Below the pieces are notes generated by a model, which was given only the letters and a program-made list of their open reading frames with translations, did not search any database and was not told the DNA's origin. DNA of 64,000 nt from Epiperipatus broadwayi (taxonomy: Eukaryota > Onychophora > Udeonychophora > Euonychophora > Peripatidae), in contig JAQFVV010000072.1 in NCBI GenBank assembly GCA_028023455.1, forward strand, positions 4,906,214 to 4,970,213. Reading direction: 5' to 3'. Shown piece by piece: positions 24,301-37,100 of the stretch; position 1 is the first letter of the stretch; each line of letters begins with the position of its first letter. A program made the position numbers and the translations under genes.

Positions 24301-24455
24301 AAGCGACCACATGTAAGATGGATGGATGAAATAAGAAAGTGTGCAGGAGTGATGTGGAGAAGAGAAGCTAAAGATCGGAAAAGATGGATTAATCTTGGAG
24401 AGACCTTCATCCTGCAGTGGATTGATAATGGTTGATGAAGATTATGATAATAATA
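21383..24455 (+). mobile_element. RTE-type LINE, near full length
   Basis: The 5' UTR starts near 21383; the same block occurs at the 5' end of the RTE copy at 58350-58990. The coding region runs from about 21632 to 24435, and the 3' end is a GATGAAGATTATGATAATAAT-like run, typical of RTE tails. One continuous protein (endonuclease plus reverse transcriptase) is expected, but three frameshifts split it. Confidence 0.85.
21632..24435 (+). pseudogene. RTE ORF: endonuclease and reverse transcriptase, three frameshifts
   Basis: The first open part (21632-22426) is the endonuclease, with LGTYNCRSLSS, CEVRRKGEE, VMGDFNARIG and SDHRLVR supplying the usual metal and catalytic residues. The second (22518-23249) spans the linker and the start of the reverse transcriptase (KAPGNDGI). 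The third (23273-24205) holds FVDYEKAFDSI, GVRQGDSISP and FADDVVVFA, so the catalytic Asp residues are all present. The last (24202-24435) holds the conserved carboxy terminus WSWAGHIARRDDNRW. Frame changes fall near 22420, 23190-23250 and 24200. This is a dead copy; similar elements are widespread in invertebrates. Confidence 0.88.
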
Positions 24456-24836
24456 GACATAAATGGAGAGGAGTTGAATGAAGAACTATGTCCTTTAAAA
24501 ACTTATTTCCAAGTGAATTATCTCATTTCAAAAATTCACTTGATGTTCCAGGTTGTATTTCGTGAAAATGATTTAACCATTTAATTTTCAAATTTGAGCA
24601 TATAATTAAGAATATTATTAATTCTCCCTACAATAGTAGCTAATGGAGAGAGATCATTTTTGAAGTTAAAAATCATAACAAAATTATTTACATTCGACAA
24701 TGAGACAAGATCAGTTGGTAAATTTGTTAATGATAGCTATAAATAATGCAATACCTTAAATGTTGATGATATTTTATCTAAATGCAGTTTTAACTGGAAC
24801 ACAGGCTTATTATATACCTGTGTCTATATATGTAAT
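24456..24836. other. AT-rich spacer
   Basis: Nothing recognisable was seen between the RTE tail and the foldback element. Confidence 0.5.
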
Positions 24837-25036
24837 ATATAGGGTATATGGGCACAGACTTTCACACGACCCACCACTCTCCACTCTATCTCATAACACT
24901 GATACACTTGAGCATGAAGTACGTATATTGGTGATTATTTATCTTTTCGACATATATGTGTTCAAGTGTATCAGTATTATGAGATAGGGTGGAGAGTGGT
25001 GGGTCGTGTGAAAGTCTGTGCTCATATGCCCTATAT
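24837..25036. repeat. Foldback element with ~75-bp arms
   Basis: 24837-24911 and 24962-25034 are near-perfect reverse complements around a 50-bp centre. The centre words AAGTACGTATATTGG and TTATCTTTTCGACATATATG match the stem III to stem I region of the adjacent subfamily D units, so this is a rearranged relative of that family, not an unrelated MITE. Confidence 0.75.
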
Positions 25037-25165
25037 ACTAAATTCAGTTTTGTAAAAGCTCAGAAAGTAAATTTATAATTATGTAATAATTAGAAGGAAT
25101 TTGAATACAGAGATTATCTACTCCATCTTATATAACCAATACTCATGATGTGTAAAAAAGATAAG

Positions 25166-25222
25166 TGATCTCCAGTATATGTATTTTATGCTGAACCAGC
25201 ACTCATCAGTTGGTCCAGATCA
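25166..25222 (-). ncRNA. Hammerhead ribozyme motif (subfamily D, unit 1)
   Basis: CTGATGA (25203-25209) is followed by a long stem II GTGCTG/CAGCAT (five Watson-Crick pairs plus a G-U closing pair). The expected GAAA reads AAAA, so this copy is probably inactive. The outer stem I TGATCT/AGATCA (25217-25222 with 25166-25171) is perfect. The decay fits CpG loss in a CACGAAA ancestor. Confidence 0.6.
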
Positions 25223-25629
25223 TCATTTCCCATACATATATACATTGAGTGCTCAATTTATATTAAAATAGCCAATCTTCAAATTTTAATGGACATCAAT
25301 TTTCTCCCTGCATCACTTCAGCCATCTGTATTATAGAAAATCTGATGATGGAATGCTTGAAGCCCTTGTTGATGCCAATATTGTTGTCATACTCATATTG
25401 ACTTAAAGTGTCACTGTGACCCTTCATGTAGAGGGCCCCAATATGTCCATTTAAATACACAGAAGAGAAATGGGCAGAATTTAGGCTAAATCTGTAATAT
25501 TTTAAATGTAAATTTATTGACCTTTAGATATAATTAGAAAGGATTTGACTACACTTTCAAGCTCCTTCTATCTATTCACTCCATTTTATTTAACCAATAC
25601 ACATGACCATATACATGTAAAAAAGATAG

Positions 25630-25690
25630 TGATTTCCAAATATATGTATTTCATTCTGAATCAGCACTCATCAGTTGGATCCACATCATC
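25630..25690 (-). ncRNA. Hammerhead ribozyme motif (subfamily D, unit 2)
   Basis: CTGATGA (25668-25674), stem II beginning GTGCTGATTCAG, and an intact GAAA. Inner stem I CCAA/TTGG pairs. Stem III has decayed from a palindrome such as ATACGTAT, still hinted at by TACGTATA at the homologous place in 24837-25036. Activity is uncertain. Confidence 0.6.
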
Positions 25691-26473
25691 ACTCCCCACA
25701 CATATATACAATCAGTGCTCAGTTTATATTAAGATAACAAATCTTCAATCTTTAATTGACAGGCTTCAATCTTCTCCACTCTCTTATTCTTGCATCAATT
25801 ATATAAGATGAAGTGGGTAGCTTATGGAATCTTGGAAATTTGTGTTCAAACCCCTTCTAATTGCATCTGGAGTTCAGTGCATATAATGTTATTAAAACAG
25901 GCAAAACTCTCTATACGTATTACTACACAGTGCAAGCCAGGGTAATCAATCGATGCCAGAAGGCTTATGCATAAAATCCCCATCTAGTGCCTACTCATCC
26001 AATATCCCCAGACTAATTTCTGGCTTGTAGTCTTTGTCAGTGAGGAGCCTTGGATATGAGAACACTGTAGCTAGATCTTAGGACAAGCCTTCTCACATCC
26101 ATTGATTACTCTGGCTTGCACTGAGTGGCAATATGTATAGATTTTTGCCTGTTTTAATAACAGTTAAGAGCATTCATAAGAAATAGTGATCATGTGATGT
26201 ATATAATATGCTTGTATTTAAAATATTACAGATTCAGTCTGAATTCTGCTCATCTCCCTTCTGTGTATTTAAATGGACATATTGTTTTTTTTATATGAGG
26301 TGTCAGAATGACTTAAAATCAACTTGGGTATGACAACAATACTGACAAGGCCTTTTGTCATTCCACCATATGGATGGCTGAAGATTGCAAAAGATTGAAG
26401 CCTGTCCATTAAAGTTTGAAGTTTAGCTATTTTAATATAAACTGAGCACTGACTGTATATACGCGTGGTAGAT

Positions 26474-26528
26474 AATGATCTGCACCAACTGATGAGTTCA
26501 TCACGAATTATGTATATTAGAGATCATT
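26474..26528 (+). ncRNA. Hammerhead ribozyme motif (subfamily D, inverted unit)
   Basis: CTGATGA (26489-26495) followed by GTTCATCAC and GAA. The outer stem I AATGATCT/AGATCATT (26474-26481 with 26521-26528) is a perfect 8-bp helix. Stem II is shortened to GT/AC, so this copy is likely inactive. Confidence 0.55.
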
Positions 26529-26645
26529 TATCTTTTTACATGCATGTGGTTATGTGTATCAATTATATAAAATGAAGTAGATAGCTGAATGGGAGCTTGA
26601 AAGTCTTTGTTCAAATCGCCCTCTAATTATATCTAGCGTTCAGTA

Positions 26646-27404
26646 TACATATATTTATATTTAAATTACGTAATAGTAATTTTTTTGGTTGTCCTTAATA
26701 AAATATTAAGTTTTTTCTTGGGGGGAGGGGGCGCTAACGACCCTTCCTCCGAAGCTGGATATATTAATAATAGACCATTAATTAGATTGACCTGATCGCA
26801 ACAGGACTTTGCTTTATGTAATTCACAACTTGCCTTGGAATGAATCTTAACGCACACTTTAACATTGCTATGTTTTAATCGTACTTACAAAGATATAATG
26901 ACTAAAAGTAATTAATACTTTATTCTTCATCATAAGATGTTTAAAAACTTAAAAAAAAAATTATTATTTGTTATAATACTTTGCTATATTTTAATCGCAC
27001 TTACAAAGATATAATGACTAAAAGCACTTACAAAGATATAATGACTAAAAGTAAATAATACTTTATTCTTCATCATAAGATTGTTTAAAAACTTAAAAAA
27101 CATTATTATTTGTTATAATACTTTATAATTTAATCAAACAAGTTCTGCAAATTAATACGAAACAAAATTTTAAATCAAAATGATAGCTATTTTTAAAACG
27201 AGACTATTTTAATGGCGGTTTGTATATTATTGTATTTGAAAGTATTGCTGTAAATTATTTATTTCCATACTGGAATTAAAAGTTAAAAAGTAAACTGAAA
27301 AATCTTTTAATTAAATTTCCGAAAATAAAATTTCCTGTTTAAACAATGCTTCACTGATAAAATTTAGTATAATTTCTTAATTCTGCTTTATATAAAATAT
27401 CAAA
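26646..27404 (+). promoter_or_regulatory. Upstream region of CWC15, with tandem duplication
   Basis: This stretch precedes the CWC15 start codon. It includes a roughly 116-bp tandem duplication (segment ACTTACAAAGATATAATG at 26883, 26999 and 27026). AATGGCGG near 27211 resembles a YY1 site, as found near many housekeeping start sites. A GC-rich patch lies at 26718-26755. The transcription start cannot be placed from sequence alone. Confidence 0.4.
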
Positions 27405-27535
27405 ATGACAACTGCTGCTAGGCCTACATTTGAACCCGCTCGCGGGGGAGGAGGGAGAAGCGACGGGGATTTAAGTGTTATGACAAAACAATATTCTAGC
27501 AGAGATTTACCTGGTCACACGAAATTAAAGTACCG
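27405..27535 (+). CDS. CWC15: CWC15 spliceosome-associated protein, first coding exon
   Basis: The exon encodes 43 residues plus two bases of the next codon. It begins [17 protein letters not shown] and continues to [13 protein letters not shown], the strongly conserved amino terminus of CWC15 (CWF15/AD-002 family). The ATG has A at -3 and a consensus donor G|GTAAGTAT follows at 27536, at the usual split Arg codon. CWC15 belongs to the Prp19-associated part of the spliceosome and acts in the nucleus during splicing catalysis. The remaining roughly 180 residues, rich in acidic and coiled stretches in this family, were not found downstream in the window. The exon is much more GC-rich than its surroundings, as expected for a constrained host gene. 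Confidence 0.93.
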
Positions 27536-27765
27536 GTAAGTATATGCTAATTGTATTTATAATTATTTTGCATATAGTTATGTTTAGTGAAAATTTTTTG
27601 TTGTTTGTACATAGTCGAATATATGTGAATAAGTACTTTATGCAGAAGATTAACAAATTTTAAAAGTGGAACTCATATAAAACAAGCCGTAAATTTATTA
27701 AGCGATCTATTACTTTCAGTTATTTATAAACAATTCGTATATTCCAACGTACATAATGAGAACTG
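27536..27765 (+). other. Start of CWC15 intron 1
   Basis: The intron begins GTAAGTATATG and is AT-rich with no feature before the antisense LINE fragment. Confidence 0.7.
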
Positions 27766-28710
27766 CAATGCGATGCATTGTGATTTCTCCTTTTTCGGAG
27801 TCTGGAATCCCTCAGCTACTATGACCAGAGAAACCTGTTAGCTACTTTAACTTCCCTTTCCATTTTCCACCCTAAGTTTTTGCCATATTTCTCTATCCTG
27901 TTTCATCCCATTTCCATAGCATAATCTTTGTCAACTCCATGGCCTTTATATCTAAATCCCCCTTTTCCCAAACCCAGCATAAAAATCAAGAAACCACTTT
28001 CTGTATAATCACTTTGTTTATATTTGTTCTCCCACAACTTCATTATTTATACCTTTTTTATTTATATTTGTTCTCCCACAACTTCATTATTTATACCCTT
28101 TCTACTTGTAAGCATTTACATTCAATTAACAGATGCCTAATATTTTATATGATTTCCTTACACAATTTGCAGACTAAATCGCCCACATTTTTTCATTTAG
28201 GTGTATATTTCTTTGTTGCTAAAGATCCTGTTTGAGCCTTAAACAGTAAACTACTTTCCTTGCTAGTATCATAAATAAACTCACACCAGTATTCTATTTA
28301 CTTCTATCTATATTTAAACTTTTTTTACTCTCCATACTGGTTCTCCAACTCCCTATTTATTAATACATATATTCTATCCTATTCCTTGCCACTATAACAC
28401 TCAACAATTCTAATAGGATCATCCCATCTTTTGTATAAGTATACTGACATAAATTCTTTATCTAAATCTGCATACCGTACTACTTTTCTAACCCATCTTG
28501 TTGCCTGCTCTTTACTCATAACCCAATTAAATACTATTTTGGCTATTCTCTTATTATCCATAAACTGCAATCTACTGATCATTTTTATTTTTGCATCTCT
28601 CATATAAAAACTTGACCATCCCATTTCTCCTTGAATTGCCTCCTTTGCCATCCACATATCTGCATCTAATGCATGACTTCCTACTTCTCTTTGTATTTCT
28701 TACTTTTTTA
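27766..28710 (-). pseudogene. Antisense LINE fragment (same family as 3.7-11.6 kb), ORF2 3' part
   Basis: The minus strand reads from the EAIQGEMGWSSF region through FNWVMSK and KRWDD (28379-28657) to a 3' UTR with GCTAACAGGTTTCTCTGG and a degenerate CATCGCATTG tail near 27766. The coding frame is broken by several indels. A 48-bp tandem duplication (TTTATATTTGTTCTCCCAC at about 28018 and 28066) disrupts the end of the ORF. It sits antisense to CWC15 in its presumed first intron. Confidence 0.85.
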
Positions 28711-31700
28711 GCTCTGCCATCTATTGTTAGCCTGAGTAATTAATAGCTACTACTGGTAGTTGGTAAATGCATTAGGTCAAAAAATGCTGATAAGAATACT
28801 GGATAAGAATTTAATAAACATATCCAGCGTCCTTGATTACTCAAGCTTATAATAGATGACAGAATTAGAGGAGTAATTAAGTTAGCTCGTGATGAGCCTT
28901 TAAATAGAGGACTATATAATTTGTATTTATTGTTAATGAATACTGTTGTTTAAAAGATAGAATGGACTTTTGTTTTATTTCCTTTAGTTGCATTAAATAT
29001 AAATGTAGTAGGGATATAGAATCATTTCAGAGACCAGATTATTTTTAAAGTATTCTGTGTCCAATGATTACTTTGACTTGCACTGAGTGGCACTACTATA
29101 TGGAGAGTTTTGCTTCTGTGATCTGAGATATTTCCTATACGAATGTTGCACAGACAAAACAGTCGTTGCTTTAGTGATCATCAGAGGTGTTACATTTAGA
29201 AATTTATGATTAAGACCGATTGATAGAAATATTATATACATATAGTCATTTTAGAGGGTTTTTAAAAGAAAGGAATACCTTTTGGTATACATATAATAAA
29301 TAATAATGATCATATACATAGTATTAAAGATCTATATTTGTATTTTACAATCCAAACAAATTATGATAATAAAAAAAATTCATTGAAATTAAAAGAACCA
29401 CAATTTTTATTCTATATGTGGAACTTGCCATCAAGACTAAATTGTAGTTTAAGTGGTTAGACTGAACTAGCTTGACTGAAATAAGTTTATGCTTTCTGAT
29501 GAGTGGTTATAGATCAATCTGGTATCAAAGTTTAAAGAATAATTATTAGTCTAGAGAATGTATAAATACCAGTTAGATCAACTTAAGGTTTAATCCAATA
29601 ATAATTGTTAGTGCAATAAATATCATTTAAAGTTACAAGATTAGTAATATATAAATCTTATGGCCAATATTTCTCCATGAGTAAATTTAAAATAGAATTT
29701 TCATTTATAATGTGTGTTAAGCTACTTTTATCATTGTATGTACAATACATGTCAATTTATGTATCTAATATGCATAATAACTTATAAATTACATACAATA
29801 ATTGTAACACTATAAATACAATCCATAAATTCATCAAAATAATAGGTAAATCTGCATGATTTTCCCTGTATCTGCTTTTTTAACTTTAGAAACAGACATG
29901 CACATTTTTGGGTTGATCCATGAATCAGTTTTGGGAATTCTCTTTTTTAAGTTTTATTCACTTGGTTCTTTTGTTTTCCAATGTAGCCTGATCTAGGTTA
30001 TTTCGGAATCAGAAAATCACTTCCATGAAGTGATCTCGTATAAAACTGTCCATATATGGTGATTACAAAATCACAATTGAATCATTAACATTTCTAAATA
30101 ATCCATTTAATTATTCATATAATAATATAATTATTACATCTAATTTGAATGCCTTTTTTTTCCACTGGTTTATATGTTTAATTTATTTATGCATTTTTAC
30201 ATTACAGTTATAATTTATACACACTCTATTTTTACATTACAATATAATTTATACACACTCTATATATATATGTATGAACATTTATTTCTGTGTAACTTTA
30301 TCATTTGAATATATGTAAGTTCTATGCATTTATTATATGTGTCCCTATACAGATATTTTCGAAAAACTCTGTTCAATGTAATGTTTACATGCAAATGTAC
30401 ATTAATACAAAATTGAACCTGACAATGTATAACTTATGCATATGCAAACATTACTTATTCTATGGAAGAAAATAGTTATTATTTCAATATATAATAAACA
30501 CTTCAGATCAATAATAATAAATTTAATCTGGAATTCTGCATTAAATAGCAATGTATAAATACATTTATTAGTCACATTAAGGTCTATTAAAGTCTTCAAA
30601 GAATTATACTTTTGCATTAACATTTTGATTTATGTTATAGATTTTCTTGAAGATCTTGACATATTCAAGTTCTGTGACAGTTAAATATCTGATTAGGAGC
30701 TAGGATTCTAAATATTTTTTTGAAAATGGTGCAACTTTATAATTATAGACTAACAAACCCATTTCTTCATGCGCCTTTGAACTCTGAAGATATTTTTATC
30801 TTGATCGGAGATTTGGGTTTAATTCCTAAAAAATCATTCAATGAAACTATAAATTTTTAGGTAGCATTAATAACTCTTTATATATAATTTTGGTAGGTTT
30901 ATATATAGTTTGTATACATCTTGAAATTTTTTGCTATTATAACCTTAGTTAATGCATTATTGTGATTTAAACATTTTGCTGATTTTTTGATGATATTGAT
31001 TTATCATACAAAAGCATAGAAAAAGTAGACAGAAAAAATTCAACCAGGAACAGTACATTCATTATTTCTATGCTCAGATATAATGTAAGTTAAGTTTGAT
31101 GTGAAGATTGCAAACTTTGCTGGAAGATACATGAAACATTCATGTACTTATTTTCATCAATATTAAGATATAGCAATGACCTTAAAAGTGCAGATTTTCT
31201 TCTGTGTAATTTAAAGAGGCTTATTCCGGAGATGGATGTTTGGATCATAGATAATACCAAATATTTTCACTGTAAGTATAGTTAGATGATTATAAGACTC
31301 GCATAGCATGTAATTACTATTCATCTTTAAAGTTTAGAGACCCACAAGAAACAGTTCATTAAAAAATGAAACTTAATATCAACTTGTTTGTTCATTTATA
31401 TCCTAGCAAAATATTTTTTTTTTCTAAAAAAATTGGTCTATGACAAAAATTGTTTTAAGCATACAATTTTTCTACTATATTTTCACATTTTTTGTCTCTT
31501 TATACATATTGTAACCCTCACTATATGAATAATTATTAAAAATATATGCATAAAAAGAAATGTTAAAATAAAGATATTATTTCTTAAAACCAATTAAGTT
31601 AGCATGAAACAATAAATCTGAGAAAGGTTACAAAGTTTCCATGAAGATAATTAAACTAGCTTCAAAATCCATAGCAAAATACTATTAGGTAAATTTAATA

Positions 31701-33580
31701 TTTGTAAACTAATAAATAATTAATAATTGGGTCTATGAGATGTATGTGAAATTTGAATAATGAATCAAATGAAAAATAGATGAGAGAAATAAATAATAAT
31801 AAATAATGAAAACGAATGAACTTTTGTAAACTAATAAATAATTAATAATTGGGTCTATGAGATGTATGTGAAATTTGAATAATGAATCAAATGAAAAATA
31901 GATGAGAGAAATAAATAATAATAAATAATGAAAACGAATGAGCTTAAGAGAAAGAAAATGTGTTAGGATAATGAATGATTAAGAGGTGATGATTAGGAGC
32001 CAATGAAGGATGAACCAGTTATGATGATGAATTAAGTTAAAATGAAGATGAAGAAATAAAAGGCAAAAAAATCAAGATGAAATATGAAAACAATGTTGAT
32101 GATGAAGAATAAGATCCTGGGCTATAAACTACTATTGTATTAAATAATATTAAAGCAAAATGAAACAAAGTATGGATTCTAAGCTTGACTAAACCGTAAT
32201 ATTTAACCGTGAAGTTAAATAAACTATAAGTTTTAAAATTAAAGAAGAAATTTACATTTCAAAGTTATACTAAATTAATAAAACTGTGTAGATAAACATA
32301 ACTCCAACCAAAGCACAACAAATAATTTAAGACATAAAACTATCATAAATTCAAAATTACAATTAAGAATTAACAATTTACTTTTCTCAGAGTTCCAATA
32401 ACTTAACATTATCATTTTACAAGATATACTTGGTTCAGTGAGAGGGATTTTGCCACTACCCAAATATAACAAATAAAACAGCTCATAAAACAAAAGAGAA
32501 TTAATAAACAATATTTGGCAATTCCAATACCAACAGTAACACAAACTCTCTTTTAATAACGTGAAAGATTGAAACCTTTGACAGATGCGCCTTAAAAATG
32601 CTTATATAACAGCCAATCAGATATAATAATGACTGCACAAGGTAACTCTCAATTCAAAACGCAAGGCAGAGATTTTACAAGAAAAAGATGGTTTCCATCT
32701 TCTTCTCTACTTAAATTTATATATAAATAAGCCAGACTCAAGCATTTTGAATTAAGAGCATGAAGTTTAAACACCTTCACATTTAATTCTCTAAATATTA
32801 TATATAAATAAACAGCGTGAAATCTCTTTTATTAAATAATTATATGTAATGTGATCAAGATCAGTGAATAATGTATCTAATGACTCAAATAAATAGGTTA
32901 TTCCAAAATCAATAAATCATTAAAATATTATTTAAAGTAAGATATAGGCTTAAGATCTACAGTATTCTAATCAGTAAGCTATAAATTCTAAATGTACTTT
33001 AAATGTAAAATGCTTAATAAACATACTGTATTAATTGATGATGACTTTAAAACAATAAAATAATATGTTGATAGCAATAGCAATAATATTGTGGATGATG
33101 ATTAGCAATAAGACCACAAACAACTACATATATTTTTAAAACAACATGATTTATTTACACTATTTACAATTTTTTTAAACATAATAAACAATTGAAAAAC
33201 ATACATCTATTTTAGAAACAATATAAAGCAGGATATATTTTATTTGAGTACTGTATATCAGTTTCGACATGCACTGATATGTTTAGTAACATAATATCTA
33301 TTTATAATCTGCTATTGAAAGCTTTAAAATATAATTAAATTTTAGAAATCAATAATTTACTTTCAAAAAGAATTTTATTATTGCTATAAAAATTATTACA
33401 TTTACTCTTTTGAGTCATTTTGTATATATATGTTTATATTGTGAGTAAAAAAAGATAATATGGTTATATACATATGGGGAACAGGAAGAAGGGAATAGTT
33501 GGCCAGTGTTTTTTTTTTTTTTTTTTAATAATACAAATTAATTCCATTAAAAAAGTCTCTGAGTGTTTTATGTAGACCAT
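28711..33580. other. AT-rich noncoding stretch with repeat scraps
   Basis: No gene could be supported. Scraps of the hammerhead-repeat superfamily occur at about 28760-28890 (ATTACTCAAGCTTATAATAG) and 29060-29115 (GCACTGAGTGGCACTACTAT). A tandem duplication is at 31701-31944. Short open frames at 30402-30623 and 32275-32544 look random. Confidence 0.5.
31701..31944. repeat. Two-copy 122-bp tandem duplication
   Basis: TTTGTAAACTAATAAATAAT starts at 31701 and again at 31823, and the copies are almost identical over their length. Recent local duplication; no function suggested. Confidence 0.85.
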
Positions 33581-33695
33581 TTGGAACAATTGATTTTTTG
33601 GTATTTTGTTGTTCAAGAAGGTCAGCAGTCTTAAAAAAATGATCTCTATTTCCTATGTGGTTTGAAGAGAAAGGTTCAGTTCCTTCCATGAATAA

Positions 33696-34187
33696 TTATA
33701 GGGATGTTGGGATGCTGTGGATTTTGAATAGTCTCCAAGTATTCTCATAAAGCAACTTTGTTGATATAATTTCATCTTTTTTTTTAATCTTGTTTAAAGT
33801 ACTGATGAATATTGTCATTGCATTCGGTGGTGGGATATTGAAGGTGATTTTGCATCTAGTTATCCACAGTGAGTATATAATAAAAGTCGATATTCTTATG
33901 TGAATGAAGTTTCGGTCTTTCATGCAATCTTTAATAGACAGCATCTTATAAAAGTCCATTGAGGTATTTTGGGCTATCATTAGCCGTACAGATGTCAAGC
34001 CAGTACAGGATAGAATCATATGCTCAAAGGTTTCTTCCTCTCTATTACAGACAGGACAGCAAGGATCTATGTTTTTTATAAATCTTCTGTAATGGAGGAA
34101 ATAGTTTGTTGGAACTGCATTCAAGTTAGCCTTGATTAAAAAATCCAAGAACTTTGAAATCAATAATTTGATAGTGGAAATTATCAT
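33696..34187 (-). pseudogene. LINE reverse-transcriptase carboxy-terminal fragment (different family)
   Basis: The 163-residue open frame contains VPTNYFLHYRRFIKN, then CCPVCNREEETFEHMILSC. This is the C-x2-C...ET-x2-H-x4-C zinc-binding pattern found after the reverse transcriptase in several LINE clades, followed by hydrophobic and Lys-rich sequence. No reverse-transcriptase motif lies upstream. It differs from the knuckles of the copies at 3.7-11.6 kb, so it is another LINE family. A host origin cannot be fully excluded, but the pattern is typical of retrotransposons. Confidence 0.65.
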
Positions 34188-37100
34188 GTTAGCACAAATG
34201 ACAATTATTACTGTGTAACATAATGTTATTCATTACCTAAATACAGGAAGTAGACACCAGAAATCATATGTATGCAGGATACTAAACTTTGCCTATGTCC
34301 ATAAGATAATCACTCGAAAGATCTTAGCGATCCATCGGCGAACTACTGCTTGATGGAACATGTGTATCTCTTATTATGTTATACGTAAATTTCAAAAATT
34401 ACTAGTAAATTTTGTTGGTTCGCTTGTAAACAGTTGACAAAGTACAACAGCACAATACATACACTATTCTACTTAGCTAAACACTATAGATAAACAAATG
34501 TCCCTGAAGCTAACTCTGCTTTATCATCGCCATATAATTTTTAAAACATCAAGAACTTCACCATATACGGTGGAAAATAAATTTATTAAACGCACATTGA
34601 TTACTTAAGCAATATTTATCGAGGCTGTACCTTCAAGAATATGCGTGTAAAATGCGATAGTAGGGATCTCTACAGGTGTTTAACCACAATAACTAAACAT
34701 CATCATGAGGGATAAAACAATAAAGAAAGGCTCTTCAAAACATTCCAATACCTTTTTCCTGGGTATAAAGTGTGTGGATGTCATCTCAACACGGGGAAAC
34801 AGAATGCATGCTATGGAGATAATCCTCTCCAGGGATTAAACTATGCTAATTAAGCATTAACCAATTATCAGCCTTAATAACATAATCCTCTCAAGGAATA
34901 AGCAATGGGAGAGTATACTCCATCTACCCATGCACAATGTCAATTATATATTTGATGAAATTATGTTTTTCACACGTATAAAATGGAAACTAGTACAAAA
35001 CCTCATCAAAACAATGGCAAGATAAAATAATCCTCACAATAAAAGCTAAAAGATAAATATCCTACTTCACAATATATACTAGATAATGTATTGAACCAGC
35101 AAAAGTATTGTAAGTCAACTGACTACAAAATATTTTTAAAAATTTTTCATTAATAAGAAACCCATAGTCAATGAAAAATAGCATAAATTCTATAAACTAA
35201 AGTGGATATATTAAATTAGAGGCAAAATATAATAAAGATATAAAATGAGTATATCCATGCTTATATGGAAAACTCCATATAATAAGATAATTGGGTTATT
35301 ATGAGTAAATATTATTCTTCTGGCAAGTTATTTTGTTTGTTTACCCATAAATTGAATATTAATAAATTATTCTTATAAATGTAAAAAATTGGCATCTCTC
35401 TCTATCTAAACATACATAATTTAAAATTAAATTTTAGTCCAACCAGTAAAGAAAAATAAATAAATAAATGTATATAATTTTCTCAGACTCATTACAAATT
35501 TATACCATTAATATATACAGTATATATATACCTTAATAACATATCTAAAACTAGTACACTATAATAATAAACATGAACAACAAAATATTCCCTGGTTCTC
35601 ATTTGTATGACAATCCATCCTGCCTGATGGCGCTGATGTTAGCCAAAACTAGTTTAAAATGCCGTTTATCAGGCACAACTTGACAGCGTGTTTTGCAATC
35701 ACTTAGACAGCCTATCACATGATAGGTGGTGTATGTCATCTATAGAAATTCTGACTTTTAACAGGTCAACAAATACTGTTAAGACTGGACTTCAGTTTAT
35801 TTAATTGATCAGTATATCAGTCTTTTTCATAATATTGTATTCACCCAATCCTATTCAAAATTCTTCAAATTAACTCATTGAGCTTTTCTAATACAAATAA
35901 ACTAATGACTCAAATCAGTTTATTTAAAAAAAAAAAGAAATGAAGGATGCCTTAACCATTTTATTGTTGAAAGCATGTTTCATGTTTATGCTGCATGTAT
36001 TCTCCAATGATTGCAATTTATTGCTGTGCGTCACATGATTATTATTACTTCAGTTGCTGCAAGTCTCAATTTTCATTCTTTGAGCAGTTGTAATGTATGA
36101 TCTATTTGAATTTTAGTATTTGTTTCTTGATGGCATCTTATGTGTTAGAAAATAAATTCCTGCTGTTTTTGGAAACATATGCTGTTTTATTTTCATACTA
36201 CTGTTTGCTCTTGATTTTCCATTTTAAACATATAGAAGGTCTGGATCTTGGTGTTTAATTACATTGACAATTTGCAGGCATTCTGTCAAATCACTTCTTT
36301 CCTCTCTGATATTTATTAATTGATTCAAAGTGATCAGCAAGTTGAAACAAACATCATATTCATTTCTGCATGCTGTTTTCATTTTTGTTGTTATCAAAAT
36401 TATCTACAATTTTCATCAATAATATTAATTTAATTCAAATGTTCAAGTGTTAAATTTGTTAAAAAATAAAATTTAGAAATATATTGAAATTTATTAATAA
36501 AATCTGCAAACCAGTCAAAAAGATACATATAAAATGTTACCAACCGATTCACAGCTTTTTAAAGGTAACCAAAATGATCGCATATAGTAATCAGTGTCTA
36601 TATTTTTTAAACTTTTGCTGATTTTCATTTTAATACATTACATATCTCATGGAACTAAATTATGAGCATTTTTAAATATTTTTTTTTTTATAAGTATATA
36701 GGAATTTTCTAAAAATTATAAAATTATAAATCACTGGGTTGAGCTCTATGTATTAAAATAATTGTTAAACAAATTAAAATAGAAGATAAATATAAATATT
36801 TATATCAAATAACTATACACCTTTACTTTGATTAGCAATAAATCGTTATATGAGGATTATCTATAATGATCAGTATCAATTTGTACTTATCATTTTGATT
36901 TACAATTGATTGTTCACTATAACAATCTTAAAAAAAAATTTGAAGCTTATTTTTTAAAAACAATCGCCATTTTTTCAAAATGGTGGTCATTTTATAAGAT
37001 TGATAACATCATATGATAGTGACTTCATTGAACTACTTCAACTGAAAATAAAATGGAGCATTGACACAAAAAATGGACTATACAATACAAATTTTATTCA

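Larger units (their letters stand above)
25082..26645. mobile_element. Hammerhead repeat array, subfamily D, with a B unit nested
   Basis: Unit 1 (about 25082-25510) and unit 2 (about 25510-25830) are direct copies with a 465-bp ribozyme-to-ribozyme period. A third unit (about 26220-26645) is inverted and matches unit 1 along almost its whole length, making a large inverted repeat. Between them (25889-26160) sits a folded subfamily B copy with a decayed hammerhead core (26016-26060). Typical unit ends read GGGATTTGAACACAGACTTTC. No protein is encoded. Confidence 0.7.

Noticed and set aside
29111-29190. Hammerhead candidate near GATCTGAGATATTTCC
   Set aside because: No CTGANGA/GAAA pair with compatible stems.
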